Positions 16,066 to 24,274 of a stretch of DNA of 33,585 nt are shown piece by piece. Positions within the stretch are counted from its first letter, which is position 1; each line of letters starts with the position of its first letter. This DNA is from a bacterium. GTDB taxonomy: Bacteria > Campylobacterota > Campylobacteria > Campylobacterales > Sulfurovaceae. Where the stretch lies: the NCBI GenBank assembly GCA_018822805.1, contig JAHJJU010000029.1, positions 1 through 33,585 on the forward strand, in the 5' to 3' direction. The notes beneath the pieces were generated by a model. That model searched no databases and was not told where the DNA came from. It saw only the letters and a list, made by a program, of their open reading frames with translations. Both the position numbers and the translations under genes were made by a program.

Positions 16066-16821
16066 TTAGTTGTTTTTCAAGTAAGTGTATGAGACAAACG
16101 GTGAAAGAATATTGGCTATAAGTTGGAACACAGGGTTAATGGAACCAATATTTGCATTAATCGCTTTCATACTAGTTGGTAAAATATAGACAATATCATT
16201 GGGTTTAATCATAAGTGTAGCATGGGTAATGGAGTTAACATCTGTAAGGTCAATCATTTTTGTTTCAGCACCATTTTGTAATGCACGAATAATGAGAATC
16301 TGTTGACGATTGGCTGTATCGGTAAAGTCTCCTGCTTGTGCAATGGCTTGAAGAAGGGTTAGTTGCTCATTTTCTAAGGCAAATTCACCTGGTTTTAGAA
16401 CTTCTCCAATAACATAAGCACGTTTATTTAGGACTTCTAATCGGACTTTTGAATATTGAAGATATTTGTCATAACCTTGTTCTATTTTATGGGCTGCTTC
16501 TTTTTGTGTCAATCCCGCAATATGAATATCTTCAAGTAATGGAAGAGAGATAATTCCATCACTGTCCACGAGTATACCTTTTTCTTGAGCTGCCGAGAGA
16601 GGGTTTGTGGTACTTAGATCAGGATGCTGATAAACAATAAGTGAAATCCTATCATGTGGAACAATTTTGTATTCAAATTTAACATTTTTATGTACAGTGG
16701 ATGTGGGTGCTATACTTTCAGTTAATGTATTACTTTGACTAAATAGAACATAGTCTTCTTTTAAACTACAACCTTGAAAAAATAGGGTTAGAAAAAATAG
16801 AGTGGAAAAAGTTTGTTTCAA
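16066..16821 (-). CDS. Wza-like polysaccharide export outer-membrane lipoprotein
   Basis: A 251-residue exported lipoprotein. The first 17 residues form a signal peptide ending in FFQG with lipidated C18. A polysaccharide-export domain runs from about residue 50 (YKIVPHDRISLIVYQHPDLS) to 125, and one SLBB domain starts at AYVIGEVLKPGEFAL, near 130. The C-terminus (residues 215-251) is a possible amphipathic membrane helix, INPVFQLIANILSPFVSYTY. It is shorter than E. coli Wza (about 380 residues), with one SLBB repeat fewer. It would form the outer-membrane pore for the glycan together with the co-polymerase. The TTG start is chosen because AGGA (bases 16828-16831) lies 6 bases upstream and the signal peptide begins exactly there. 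Confidence 0.87.
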   Translation of the reverse strand: MKQTFSTLFFLTLFFQGCSLKEDYVLFSQSNTLTESIAPTSTVHKNVKFEYKIVPHDRISLIVYQHPDLSTTNPLSAAQEKGILVDSDGIISLPLLEDIHIAGLTQKEAAHKIEQGYDKYLQYSKVRLEVLNKRAYVIGEVLKPGEFALENEQLTLLQAIAQAGDFTDTANRQQILIIRALQNGAETKMIDLTDVNSITHATLMIKPNDIVYILPTSMKAINANIGSINPVFQLIANILSPFVSYTYLKNN

Positions 16822-16844
16822 ATATAATCCTAATAATGTTGATT

Positions 16845-16850
16845 TTTATA
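16845..16850 (-). promoter_or_regulatory. Possible -10 box for the export operon
   Basis: On the - strand this reads TATAAA, 23 bases before the TTG start at 16821 and just upstream of the AGGA ribosome site. The -35 region is not recognisable. It is the best candidate for the promoter of the Wza/Wzz/nucleotidyltransferase operon in this divergent gap. Confidence 0.35.
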
Positions 16851-16917
16851 GAATGACCAATATTTTACACAATGTTGTTTAAATAAGCGTTAATTCGAGG
16901 GATACTAATGTTATATT

Positions 16918-17010
16918 GTGAAAAATATCAACTTTTTTAAAAAAGAGTTGTTGTTCATAGTTTTATTATGTTTTTTTATTATGATAATATATGTATTGCG
17001 AAGTTCATAA
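16918..17010 (+). CDS. Possible 30-residue single-pass membrane peptide
   Basis: A GTG-started frame of 30 codons lies in the divergent gap between the export operon and gltX. Its product would have a charged N-terminus (NINFFKKE), about 16 hydrophobic residues (LLFIVLLCFFIMIIYV) and a short basic end (LRSS). That is the shape of a small membrane protein, but any A/T-rich stretch can give hydrophobic codons by chance. GAGGGA at 16897-16902 is too far from the GTG; it is better spaced for an ATG at 16908 that opens a 10-codon leader-like frame overlapping this one. Real coding status is unproven. Confidence 0.22.
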   Translation: MKNINFFKKELLFIVLLCFFIMIIYVLRSS

Positions 17011-17043
17011 TAAAGTATAAGCCATTAAAATTTATGAGTTCGC

Positions 17044-17049
17044 TATAAT
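17044..17049 (+). promoter_or_regulatory. -10 box of gltX
   Basis: TATAAT, preceded by TTCGC, lies 28 bases before the gltX ATG. A GAAGG ribosome site at 17066-17070 lies 6 bases before the start. There is no clear -35. Confidence 0.6.
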
Positions 17050-17076
17050 TCTTTATTAATTTATTGAAGGTTAACT

Positions 17077-18474
17077 ATGACAACAACACGTTTTGCACCC
17101 TCACCGACAGGGTATTTACATATAGGGGGGCTACGAACAGCACTATTCTCATGGCTTTGGGCTAAAAAAAACCAAGGAGAATTTCTACTTCGTATTGAAG
17201 ATACCGATTTGGCTCGTAACTCTGAAGAGGCACTTGAAGCGATTTTAAAAGCGTTTGAGTGGGTAGGAATGTCTTATGATGGGGAAGCACTCTATCAGTC
17301 GAAACGATTTGATATTTACAACAAATATGTTGACCAACTGTTGGCAGAGGGGAAAGCTTATAAGTGTTACATGACCAAAGAGGAACTAACGGCTTTGCGA
17401 GAAGAGCAGATGGCAAAAGGGGAACGAACACGGTACGATGGACGTTATCGTGATTTTAAAGGAATACCACCTGAAGGTGTAGAACCTGTTATTCGTATTA
17501 AAGCACCAACCGAGGGAAATATTGTTTTTTATGACGGGGTTAAGGGTGAAATTTGTATTGCCTCGAGTGAAGTAGATGATTTTGTGATTGCCAGAGCAGG
17601 TGGGGTTCCGACCTATAATTTTGTGGTGGCTATTGATGATGCCTTGATGGGGATGACCGATGTGATTCGTGGCGATGACCATCTTTATAATACGCCAAAA
17701 CAGATTGTGGTGTATGAGGCATTGGGGTTTAAACTTCCAAACTTCTATCATGTGGCCATGATTAACAATGAGCAGGGGAAAAAACTTTCAAAACGTGATG
17801 GAGCAACGGATGTTATGGAGTATAAAGCATTAGGCTATCTGCCTGAAGCATTGTTAAACTTTTTGGTACGTTTGGGCTGGAGTCATGGTGACCAAGAGAT
17901 ATTTTCTGTTGAGGAGATGATAGCTCTGTTTGACCCTAAAAATATTAATAAAAGCTCTTCTAATTATAACCTTGATAAACTTTTATGGCTGAATGCCCAT
18001 TATATTAAAAATATGCCCAATGCAAAGTTGGCGCTGTTGCTGAAAGAGTATGGGGTGCATATTGAGGGGCATGATAAAGTAGAATTATTGCTTGATGCCA
18101 CCAAAGAGCGTGGGAAAACATTGGTGGAGTTAGCCAATCAGATTAATTTGATTTTAAGCACTCCAAATGCGTATGATGCAAAAGCTTCTAAAAAAGCATT
18201 TAAAGGGGATGCGAATGAGATTTTAAGTGATTTTGCAAGCGTGTTACAAACGTGGGAGACGCCTCTGCATACACCACCTGAATATCATGCTGTTATTGAA
18301 AAGTTTGTAGCCGATAAAGCGATAGGTTTTGGAAAAATAGGACAACCCTTACGTATCAGTCTTTTGGGTTCCATGACAGGCTCGGGACTCGATGAAATTA
18401 TGGCAATTTTAGGGGTTGATGAGACGATTGTAAGAATTCAAAAAGCCATTGTTCATTACAGCCAAGAGGTATAA
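17077..18474 (+). CDS. gltX: Glutamyl-tRNA synthetase (GluRS1 type)
   Basis: A 465-residue class I aminoacyl-tRNA synthetase that charges tRNA-Glu in the cytoplasm. The ATP-binding signature PSPTGYLHIGGLR spans residues 8-20 (HIGG is the HIGH equivalent) and KLSKR at 236-240 is the KMSKS loop. IRGDDHLYNTPKQ and LNFLVRLGWSHGDQE are further class signatures. Length is normal. Many Campylobacterota carry two GluRS genes, a discriminating GluRS1 and a GluRS2 that makes Glu-tRNA-Gln; the overall pattern here is that of GluRS1, but specificity cannot be proved from sequence alone. It has its own promoter and is followed by pgi after 109 bases. Confidence 0.96.
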   Translation: MTTTRFAPSPTGYLHIGGLRTALFSWLWAKKNQGEFLLRIEDTDLARNSEEALEAILKAFEWVGMSYDGEALYQSKRFDIYNKYVDQLLAEGKAYKCYMTKEELTALREEQMAKGERTRYDGRYRDFKGIPPEGVEPVIRIKAPTEGNIVFYDGVKGEICIASSEVDDFVIARAGGVPTYNFVVAIDDALMGMTDVIRGDDHLYNTPKQIVVYEALGFKLPNFYHVAMINNEQGKKLSKRDGATDVMEYKALGYLPEALLNFLVRLGWSHGDQEIFSVEEMIALFDPKNINKSSSNYNLDKLLWLNAHYIKNMPNAKLALLLKEYGVHIEGHDKVELLLDATKERGKTLVELANQINLILSTPNAYDAKASKKAFKGDANEILSDFASVLQTWETPLHTPPEYHAVIEKFVADKAIGFGKIGQPLRISLLGSMTGSGLDEIMAILGVDETIVRIQKAIVHYSQEV

Positions 18475-18524
18475 AAAGTTCCAAATTTAATCATTTTTTC
18501 TAGGGGATTTCATCTAAAAATAAG

Positions 18525-18530
18525 TATAAT
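18525..18530 (+). promoter_or_regulatory. -10 box of pgi-galU
   Basis: TATAAT lies 53 bases before the pgi ATG. The 5' leader that follows holds a short inverted repeat (AATGC and GCATT, 18554-18567) and an AGGA ribosome site at 18571-18574. There is no clear -35. Confidence 0.55.
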
Positions 18531-18583
18531 GAAGGGATATAAAATTAATTGTTAATGCTAAAGCATTGTTAGGATAAGAGAAG

Positions 18584-19822
18584 ATGAAAAACAAAATCCA
18601 CTTTAATATTTGTGAACGACAATTGGAACAAAAAACGAAACTTTTTTCTGCAATAAAAGAGGAACGTTTAGAAATTGGGTATTATAATTTACCTGAGCAG
18701 AATATTGATCCTATTTTAGAGTATGCTCAGAGTTTTGATGCGCGTATTGAAAACATTGTGGTTTTAGGAATTGGGGGAAGTTCATTGGGTGCCAAAGCTA
18801 TTTATGAGTTTTTAAAACCAGTGAAAACACCAAAGAGAAAGCTTTACTTCTTTGAAAGTACCGATCCTTTGAACATTATGGATTTACTTTCAAAAATTGA
18901 TATTGAAAAATCACACTTTTTGGTCATTAGCAAATCGGGAACGACGGTTGAGACCATCTCTATTTTTAAATATCTTTATGCGAAGCATCGAGATGCTAAA
19001 AATTATACTTTCATTACCGATGAAGCATCGGCATTGGATAAGTTTGCTAGAGAAATAGAGGCAAAAATCTTTTATCTTCCAGCCGAAGTTGGTGGACGTT
19101 TTTCGGTTCTCTCAGTGGTAGGTTTGCTGCCTTTGGCACTGTGTGGGGTAAATATAGCTGAACTTTTAAAAGGAGCCAATTTGGTTAAAGAGAGTTTCTT
19201 TAATGATGGCTATTTGAAAGAGGCTCTTTTGGACAAAGCCATTTTCTATGCCAAATATCATACGACGTACAATATCAATTGTGTTTTTGCTTATTCTGAA
19301 ACACTGCAATATTTCTCTGAGTGGTATGTACAGCTTTGGGGTGAGAGTTTGGGTAAAAAACAACGTCATTCAGCGTTCCATGTGGGGGTAACGCCGATTG
19401 GATTGATTGGTCCTAAAGATCAACACTCTTTTCTTCAATTGATTATGGAAGGAACACGTGATAAATCGGTTACCTTTATTAAAATAGAAGATTTTCAAGA
19501 TGAATTGACGGTTCCTGATATTACGCTACCTCATTTGGAGTCGCTTGATGTACTCAATGGTATTGCTTTTCATGATTTGATTACCATGCAGAGTGATTCG
19601 GTTATTGAAGCGTTACAAATGCAAGGGGATATTCCTTTAGATGAAATTATTCTTGAACGTGTGGATGAAGAGAGCATAGGTCAATTAATTTACTATTATG
19701 AGTTGTTAACTTCTTTGGTGGGGCAATTGATTAATATTAATACCTATAATCAACCGGGTGTTGAGTCCGGAAAGATTATTTTAAAAGATAAATTAAAAAA
19801 TATAAAAAGTAGAAAAGGATAG
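18584..19822 (+). CDS. pgi: Glucose-6-phosphate isomerase
   Basis: A 412-residue enzyme interconverting glucose-6-P and fructose-6-P. VLGIGGSSLGAKAIYEF begins the sugar-isomerase (SIS) domain near residue 58; VISKSGTTVETISIFKYL binds the phosphate; VGGRFSVLSVVGLLPLAL is the first PGI signature; WGESLGKK and DQHSFLQLIMEG carry conserved catalytic-region residues. It is shorter than the roughly 550-residue enterobacterial enzyme, as is usual in Campylobacterota and Firmicutes. galU follows after 3 bases. Together the pair links central metabolism to UDP-glucose, the precursor pool for the glycan locus at its left. Confidence 0.95.
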   Translation: MKNKIHFNICERQLEQKTKLFSAIKEERLEIGYYNLPEQNIDPILEYAQSFDARIENIVVLGIGGSSLGAKAIYEFLKPVKTPKRKLYFFESTDPLNIMDLLSKIDIEKSHFLVISKSGTTVETISIFKYLYAKHRDAKNYTFITDEASALDKFAREIEAKIFYLPAEVGGRFSVLSVVGLLPLALCGVNIAELLKGANLVKESFFNDGYLKEALLDKAIFYAKYHTTYNINCVFAYSETLQYFSEWYVQLWGESLGKKQRHSAFHVGVTPIGLIGPKDQHSFLQLIMEGTRDKSVTFIKIEDFQDELTVPDITLPHLESLDVLNGIAFHDLITMQSDSVIEALQMQGDIPLDEIILERVDEESIGQLIYYYELLTSLVGQLININTYNQPGVESGKIILKDKLKNIKSRKG

Positions 19823-19825
19823 AAA

Positions 19826-20647
19826 ATGATAAAAAAATGTTTGTTTCCTGCTGCAGGATATGGAACACGATTTCTTCCGGCAACCAAAGCGACACCAAAA
19901 GAGATGTTACCCATCTTAACCAAACCATTGATCCAGTATGGTGTTGAAGAAGCTCTATCTGCCAATATTCATACCATGGCAATAGTGAGTGGGCGTGGGA
20001 AACGAGCACTTGAAGATCATTTTGATATTAGCTATGAGTTAGAGCATCAGATTAAAGGTGGGAGTAAAGAATCACTTTTAAATGAAATTCGTACTTTGAT
20101 TACCCAGTGTACGTTTTCCTATACACGACAAGTTGAGATGAAAGGTTTAGGTCATGCCATTTTAACGGGAGAAACATTGATTGGAAATGAACCTTTTGCT
20201 GTTGTGTTGGCTGATGACCTCTGTTACTGTGAAGATCAGGGTGTACTGGAACAGATGACAAAAGTGTATGAGAAGTATCAATGTTCTGTGGTTGCTATAG
20301 AGGAAGTTCCTGTCGATGAAATGTATAAATATGGAGTCATTGCAGGAAAATTGGTGGATGGGTCAGACGATATTTATCGTGTTAGCGATATGGTAGAGAA
20401 ACCTGATCCCAAAGATGCTCCAAGTAATTTAGCCATTATCGGTCGTTATATTTTAACACCTGATATTTTTGATATTTTAAGAGCAACACCACCAGGTAAG
20501 GGTGGTGAGATTCAAATTACCGATGCACTGTTAGAACAAGCAAAAAAAGGTAAAGTGATTGGGTACAAGTTTAAAGGGCAACGTTTTGATTGTGGGAGCG
20601 TAGATGGATTTGTAGAAGCAACCAATTGGTTTTATGATAAGATGTAG
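19826..20647 (+). CDS. galU: UTP--glucose-1-phosphate uridylyltransferase
   Basis: A 273-residue cytoplasmic enzyme making UDP-glucose from glucose-1-P and UTP. AAGYGTRFLPATKATPKEML (residues 8-27) is the nucleotide-binding and catalytic block, VVLADDLCY carries the metal-binding Asp, and MVEKPDPKDAPSNLAIIGRY is the GalU-specific sugar-phosphate block. Length is slightly short of the E. coli enzyme (302). The ribosome site AAAGGA overlaps the pgi stop, so the two are co-translated. The stop codon TAG lies inside the GTAG head of a REP-like hairpin that begins at 20642. Confidence 0.95.
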   Translation: MIKKCLFPAAGYGTRFLPATKATPKEMLPILTKPLIQYGVEEALSANIHTMAIVSGRGKRALEDHFDISYELEHQIKGGSKESLLNEIRTLITQCTFSYTRQVEMKGLGHAILTGETLIGNEPFAVVLADDLCYCEDQGVLEQMTKVYEKYQCSVVAIEEVPVDEMYKYGVIAGKLVDGSDDIYRVSDMVEKPDPKDAPSNLAIIGRYILTPDIFDILRATPPGKGGEIQITDALLEQAKKGKVIGYKFKGQRFDCGSVDGFVEATNWFYDKM

Positions 20648-20713
20648 GGTGCAATTTATTGCACCGATACTTTTTAAAACCATGTTTGTGGTGCAATAAA
20701 TCGCACCCTACAT
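20642..20713. repeat. REP-like hairpin pair (REPIN), outer GTAG heads
   Basis: Two 24-base arms, 20642-20665 and 20690-20713, are inverted copies with a single mismatch (A at 20653 against G in the other arm). Each arm is itself a hairpin: head TGTAG, then GGTGCAA, loop TTTA, TTGCACC. This is the layout of REP units, with a conserved GTAG head and a palindrome. The whole 72 bases can also fold into one long stem with a 24-base loop. It fills the gap between the convergent galU and gyrB genes, supplies the galU stop, and may act as a transcript barrier. No T-tract makes it a standard terminator. Confidence 0.75.
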
Positions 20714-20722
20714 TTATGGATA

Positions 20723-23038
20723 TTAAACATCTAGGTGTTTAACATCTTTGGCATGGGTCTCTATGTACGCTCGTCGTGGTTCAACTTCGTCACCCATAAA
20801 GAGTACAAAGGTATCTGACGCAGTTTCTTCATCATCAATGACCACTTTAAGCAGTCTTCTATCTTCAGGATTCATGGTGGTCTCCCAAAGCTGTTCAGGG
20901 TTCATTTCACCTAGACCTTTGTATCGTTGAATATACGCACCTTTTTTAGCTGAACTCTCAACCACATTTAGAAGTTCTAAAATGTCTTTATTTTTATACT
21001 CATCCGTGATTCTTTCGTTGATTTTTTGATGCATATAAATCGCTTCATTATAGTGAGGGCTGGTAAAGAGGTTGTCATCAATAATTAACTCCTCTAGTCC
21101 ATCATTGGTTTGAACAAAGTATTGAATCATCTCGTCGTTCACGGTTTGACTTAAGATGTTGTAGCCTAACCCGTTGATGTATGCCTCAAGGGTAGTGGCT
21201 AAGGTACTGTTGTCTGTTGAGATAATATCCGGGTTTTCAACCATGTACCGAATTACTTCCGGTAGGGCAAAACGTTTTTCTATTTCTCCTAGCGTCATTT
21301 TATAATAGGCTACCAATTTAAAGAGCTCCGTTAAGTCCTGTTTTCCCATACTTTCAGACTCTAAGACATCAATACCATGTTCGATCAAAAAGTCATTGAG
21401 TGATTTATCATCTTTGAGATACGTTTCATTTTTACCTTTTTTGTATCGGTAGAGAGGGGGTTGTGCCAAGTAAAGGTAACCTTTTTCGATAATAGGTTGT
21501 AAAAATCTAAAGAAGAAGGTCATAAGTAGGGTCTGAATGTGTGAACCATCAACATCGGCATCGGTCATAATGATAACTTTGTGATAACGCAGTTTATCTT
21601 CATTAAACTCATCACCAATACCACAACCCAAAGCTGTAATCATGTTTTTGATTTCATCTGATTTTAAAATCTTCTCCAAACGTGCTTTTTCAACATTTAA
21701 AATTTTACCTTTTAGAGGTAAAATCGCTTGGAAAACTCTATCACGACCTTGTTTTGCCGAACCTCCGGCAGAGTCTCCTTCCACCAGATAAATTTCTGAA
21801 ATTTCAGGGTCTTTACTTTGACAATCGGCGAGTTTTCCCGGAAGGGTACCAATGCTCATGGAGTCTTTACGTTTTACCAAATCTTTGGCACGTTTCGCAG
21901 CGTCACGCCCCCTGGCAGCTAAAAGTACTTGACCCATAATGGCTTTGGCTTCCAATGGGGTCTCTTCAAGGTATTTATTAAAATTTTCAGAGAAGAATTT
22001 TTGAACCAATGGACGAACATAGCTAGAACCCAGTTTCCCTTTGGTTTGACCTTCAAATTGAGGTTCAGGAACACGTACGGAGACAATGGCGATTAAACCC
22101 TCTTTACAGTCGTCTCCCGTAATTTTGGTACCTTTTTCTTTGGCATTGGCATTTTTAGCAATGTAGGTTGCCATAGAACGGGTGAGTCCTGCTCTAAATC
22201 CTGCTTCATGGGTACCACCATCGGCTGTTTTAATGTTGTTAACAAATGAGAGAGATTTTTCAGTGTCTGCGTCACAGTACATTAAAGCAATGTCAATCTC
22301 AATGTCGTCGGCTTTACCTTGAAAAAATTGTGCAGAGGAAAGAGGGTCTTTGGTGTTCATGTCTTCAACAAACTGCTGAATCCCACCTTCAAAATGGTAA
22401 AGTTCTTTGGTTCCATCTCGTTCATCGCTAAAGTCAATGGTAATTTTTGGGTTCAAGTAAGCAAGTTCCTTGAACCGTTTCATTAAAATCTCTTTTTGGA
22501 AGGTCGTACCTTCTGTAAAGATGGTCTCATCAGCCCAAAACTCTATTTTGGTACCTTTTTTACGGGTGCTTCCTGTCACTTCTAAAATCTCTTGAGGGAT
22601 ACCTGCTTTAAAAGATTGCTCGTGAATACTTCCATCACGATTAATGGTGAGTTTTAAATCTTTAGAGAGGGCATTGACAACAGAAACCCCAACTCCATGC
22701 AAACCACCGGAAACTTTATAGGTGTCTTTGTCAAACTTACCACCGGCGTGAAGTACGGTTAAAACAACGGTTGCTGCAGAAATTTTTTCAGTAGGGTGAA
22801 GGGCAACAGGAATACCACGACCATTATCTTCGACAATTGCCGAACCTTCTTTCGTTAAGGTGACTTTAATGGTGTCACAAAAGCCTGCCATCGCTTCATC
22901 TATTGAGTTGTCAACAACTTCATATACTAGATGGTGAAGACCTTTAATTGAGGTGTCACCGATATACATTCCTGGTCTTTTTCTAACTGCTTCCAACCCT
23001 TTAAGGACTTTAATATTACTAGCACCATATTCTGCCAT
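20723..23038 (-). CDS. gyrB: DNA gyrase subunit B
   Basis: A 771-residue type IIA topoisomerase subunit; with GyrA it introduces negative supercoils using ATP. The GHKL ATPase domain shows YEVVDNSIDEA (catalytic E40), VEDNGRGIP at 69-77 and GGLHGVGVSVVNALS at 111-125. The TOPRIM domain has EGDSAGGSA from 420 and DADVDGSH at 493-500, the metal-binding acidic cluster. The C-terminal RYKGLGEMNPEQLWETTM is the GyrA-contact block. GGAG (23045-23048 on the + strand as CTCC) precedes the ATG by 6 bases. It is not beside dnaA/dnaN/recF as in many bacteria. A REP-like pair separates it from tsaD upstream; the promoter is not clear. Confidence 0.97.
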   Translation of the reverse strand: MAEYGASNIKVLKGLEAVRKRPGMYIGDTSIKGLHHLVYEVVDNSIDEAMAGFCDTIKVTLTKEGSAIVEDNGRGIPVALHPTEKISAATVVLTVLHAGGKFDKDTYKVSGGLHGVGVSVVNALSKDLKLTINRDGSIHEQSFKAGIPQEILEVTGSTRKKGTKIEFWADETIFTEGTTFQKEILMKRFKELAYLNPKITIDFSDERDGTKELYHFEGGIQQFVEDMNTKDPLSSAQFFQGKADDIEIDIALMYCDADTEKSLSFVNNIKTADGGTHEAGFRAGLTRSMATYIAKNANAKEKGTKITGDDCKEGLIAIVSVRVPEPQFEGQTKGKLGSSYVRPLVQKFFSENFNKYLEETPLEAKAIMGQVLLAARGRDAAKRAKDLVKRKDSMSIGTLPGKLADCQSKDPEISEIYLVEGDSAGGSAKQGRDRVFQAILPLKGKILNVEKARLEKILKSDEIKNMITALGCGIGDEFNEDKLRYHKVIIMTDADVDGSHIQTLLMTFFFRFLQPIIEKGYLYLAQPPLYRYKKGKNETYLKDDKSLNDFLIEHGIDVLESESMGKQDLTELFKLVAYYKMTLGEIEKRFALPEVIRYMVENPDIISTDNSTLATTLEAYINGLGYNILSQTVNDEMIQYFVQTNDGLEELIIDDNLFTSPHYNEAIYMHQKINERITDEYKNKDILELLNVVESSAKKGAYIQRYKGLGEMNPEQLWETTMNPEDRRLLKVVIDDEETASDTFVLFMGDEVEPRRAYIETHAKDVKHLDV

Positions 23039-23140
23039 TGATTACTCCATATATAAGATAATTTATTTTCTATAATAACCTTTTATTTTATCTAAAATTT
23101 GGTTAAAAAGTGTTAATGGATTTTGAGGGATTGGAACAAA

Positions 23141-23233
23141 GGGTTGAGACATGGCTCAACCCCTACATATTGCATAGCCTAAACACATTTTTTAACCTAT
23201 TGAACCTGTAGGGGCAGAGCCATGTCTCTGCCC
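23141..23233. repeat. REP-like hairpin pair (REPIN), inner GTAG heads
   Basis: Two 27-base units: 23141-23167 (- orientation) and 23207-23233 (+ orientation), separated by 39 bases. Read from their heads, both are TGTAG followed by an 8-base-pair stem and the same loop CCATGT. The stems are GGGTTGAG/CTCAACCC and GGGCAGAG/CTCTGCCC: the two differing pairs changed on both sides, keeping full pairing. Heads face each other, the opposite arrangement to the pair at 20642. It lies in the 222-base gap between tsaD and gyrB, which otherwise holds only A/T-rich gyrB leader sequence. Confidence 0.78.
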
Positions 23234-23260
23234 TTTATTCGCATAAATAAATATTCATTA

Positions 23261-24274
23261 TTACAATAACATCCCAGATTGTTGCTTCTTAGTCCTAAGA
23301 ATATCAATCTCATAAGGCTCAACAAAAAGCTCTTTTTTATAGGCTTCAACAGCATAACGACCAATCATGGCAGCATTGTCTGAACAGAACTCTAACGGTG
23401 CTGTATGAAGTTTTTTGCCATACTCATTACAGAGCTTTTCATAGGCTTCTCGAATGTAAATATTGGCTGAGGCACCACCTACAATGGCGAAATCTTTTAT
23501 CTTCTCTTGGGCAAAGAGTTTTTTACTTTTTTGAATCAGATGCAGTTTTACAGCTTTTTGAAATGAGGCTGCTACATCACATTTGTCTTGCTTCTGCATA
23601 TTCTCTGCACCACCCAAACTCTCTATGGCTAAACGCACAGCATTTTTAAGCCCTGAGAGAGAGAAGGCAATGAGTTTAGCGTTACGCAGTGGTATAGGGA
23701 AATCAAAACGGTTCTCGTCACCTTCAAGGGCTAATTTTTCGATAATGGGACCACCGGGGTAACCCAGATTCATCATTTTGGCTGTTTTATCAAAACTTTC
23801 ACCGACTGAGTCATCGATACTGGTGGCAAGAATGGTCATCTTTTCTAAACTTTTCACTCGAATAATTTGTGTATGTCCACCTGAGATAAGCAAGACCAAT
23901 AGTGGGAGTATTGCTTCTTTTTCGATAAATAAAGAGTAGATATGCCCTTTGAGATGATGTACAGCGAGTAGGGGAATATCTTTTGTTACGGCAATGGTTT
24001 TAGCCATGGCAATACCTTCTAAAAGTGTTACACCCAATCCGGGTTGATTGGTAACAGCGACTGCTTTTAGCTTGTCAAAATAAGGTTTACACTCTTCCAA
24101 GATATTGGGTAAGTCTATGGCATGAAGTCGTGATGCCAATTCAGGAACCACCCCACCATAACAGGCATGTTCTTTCTCTTGTGAGATTTTTTTATGAAAC
24201 AATAATTTATTATCAGCTATTGAAGTTATAGCTATGGAGCTGTCATCACAGCTGCTTTCTATGCTGAGTATCAT
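23261..24274 (-). CDS. tsaD: tRNA N6-adenosine threonylcarbamoyltransferase
   Basis: A 337-residue ASKHA-fold enzyme that, with TsaB and TsaE, transfers the threonylcarbamoyl group to A37 of ANN-decoding tRNAs (t6A). [16 protein letters not shown] is the family's N-terminus; HHLKGH gives the metal-binding H107 and H111; [24 protein letters not shown] and the C-terminal [12 protein letters not shown] are further signatures. The frame is open 12 codons further upstream, but the ATG at 24274 is chosen: it overlaps the previous stop as ATGA and places the family's conserved start first. It is the last gene of the NFACT-cdsA-dxr-hydrolase-tsaD run. Its partners TsaB, TsaC and TsaE are not in the window. 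Confidence 0.94.
   Translation of the reverse strand: MILSIESSCDDSSIAITSIADNKLLFHKKISQEKEHACYGGVVPELASRLHAIDLPNILEECKPYFDKLKAVAVTNQPGLGVTLLEGIAMAKTIAVTKDIPLLAVHHLKGHIYSLFIEKEAILPLLVLLISGGHTQIIRVKSLEKMTILATSIDDSVGESFDKTAKMMNLGYPGGPIIEKLALEGDENRFDFPIPLRNAKLIAFSLSGLKNAVRLAIESLGGAENMQKQDKCDVAASFQKAVKLHLIQKSKKLFAQEKIKDFAIVGGASANIYIREAYEKLCNEYGKKLHTAPLEFCSDNAAMIGRYAVEAYKKELFVEPYEIDILRTKKQQSGMLL

Noticed and set aside
18554-18567. Riboswitch or attenuator before pgi
   Set aside because: The only structure is a 5-base-pair hairpin in a leader of under 50 bases, too small for a known riboswitch.
20642-23233. CRISPR array, from the repeated hairpins on both sides of gyrB
   Set aside because: There are only two units per site, of different sequence, in inverted rather than direct orientation, with no regular spacers and no cas genes.
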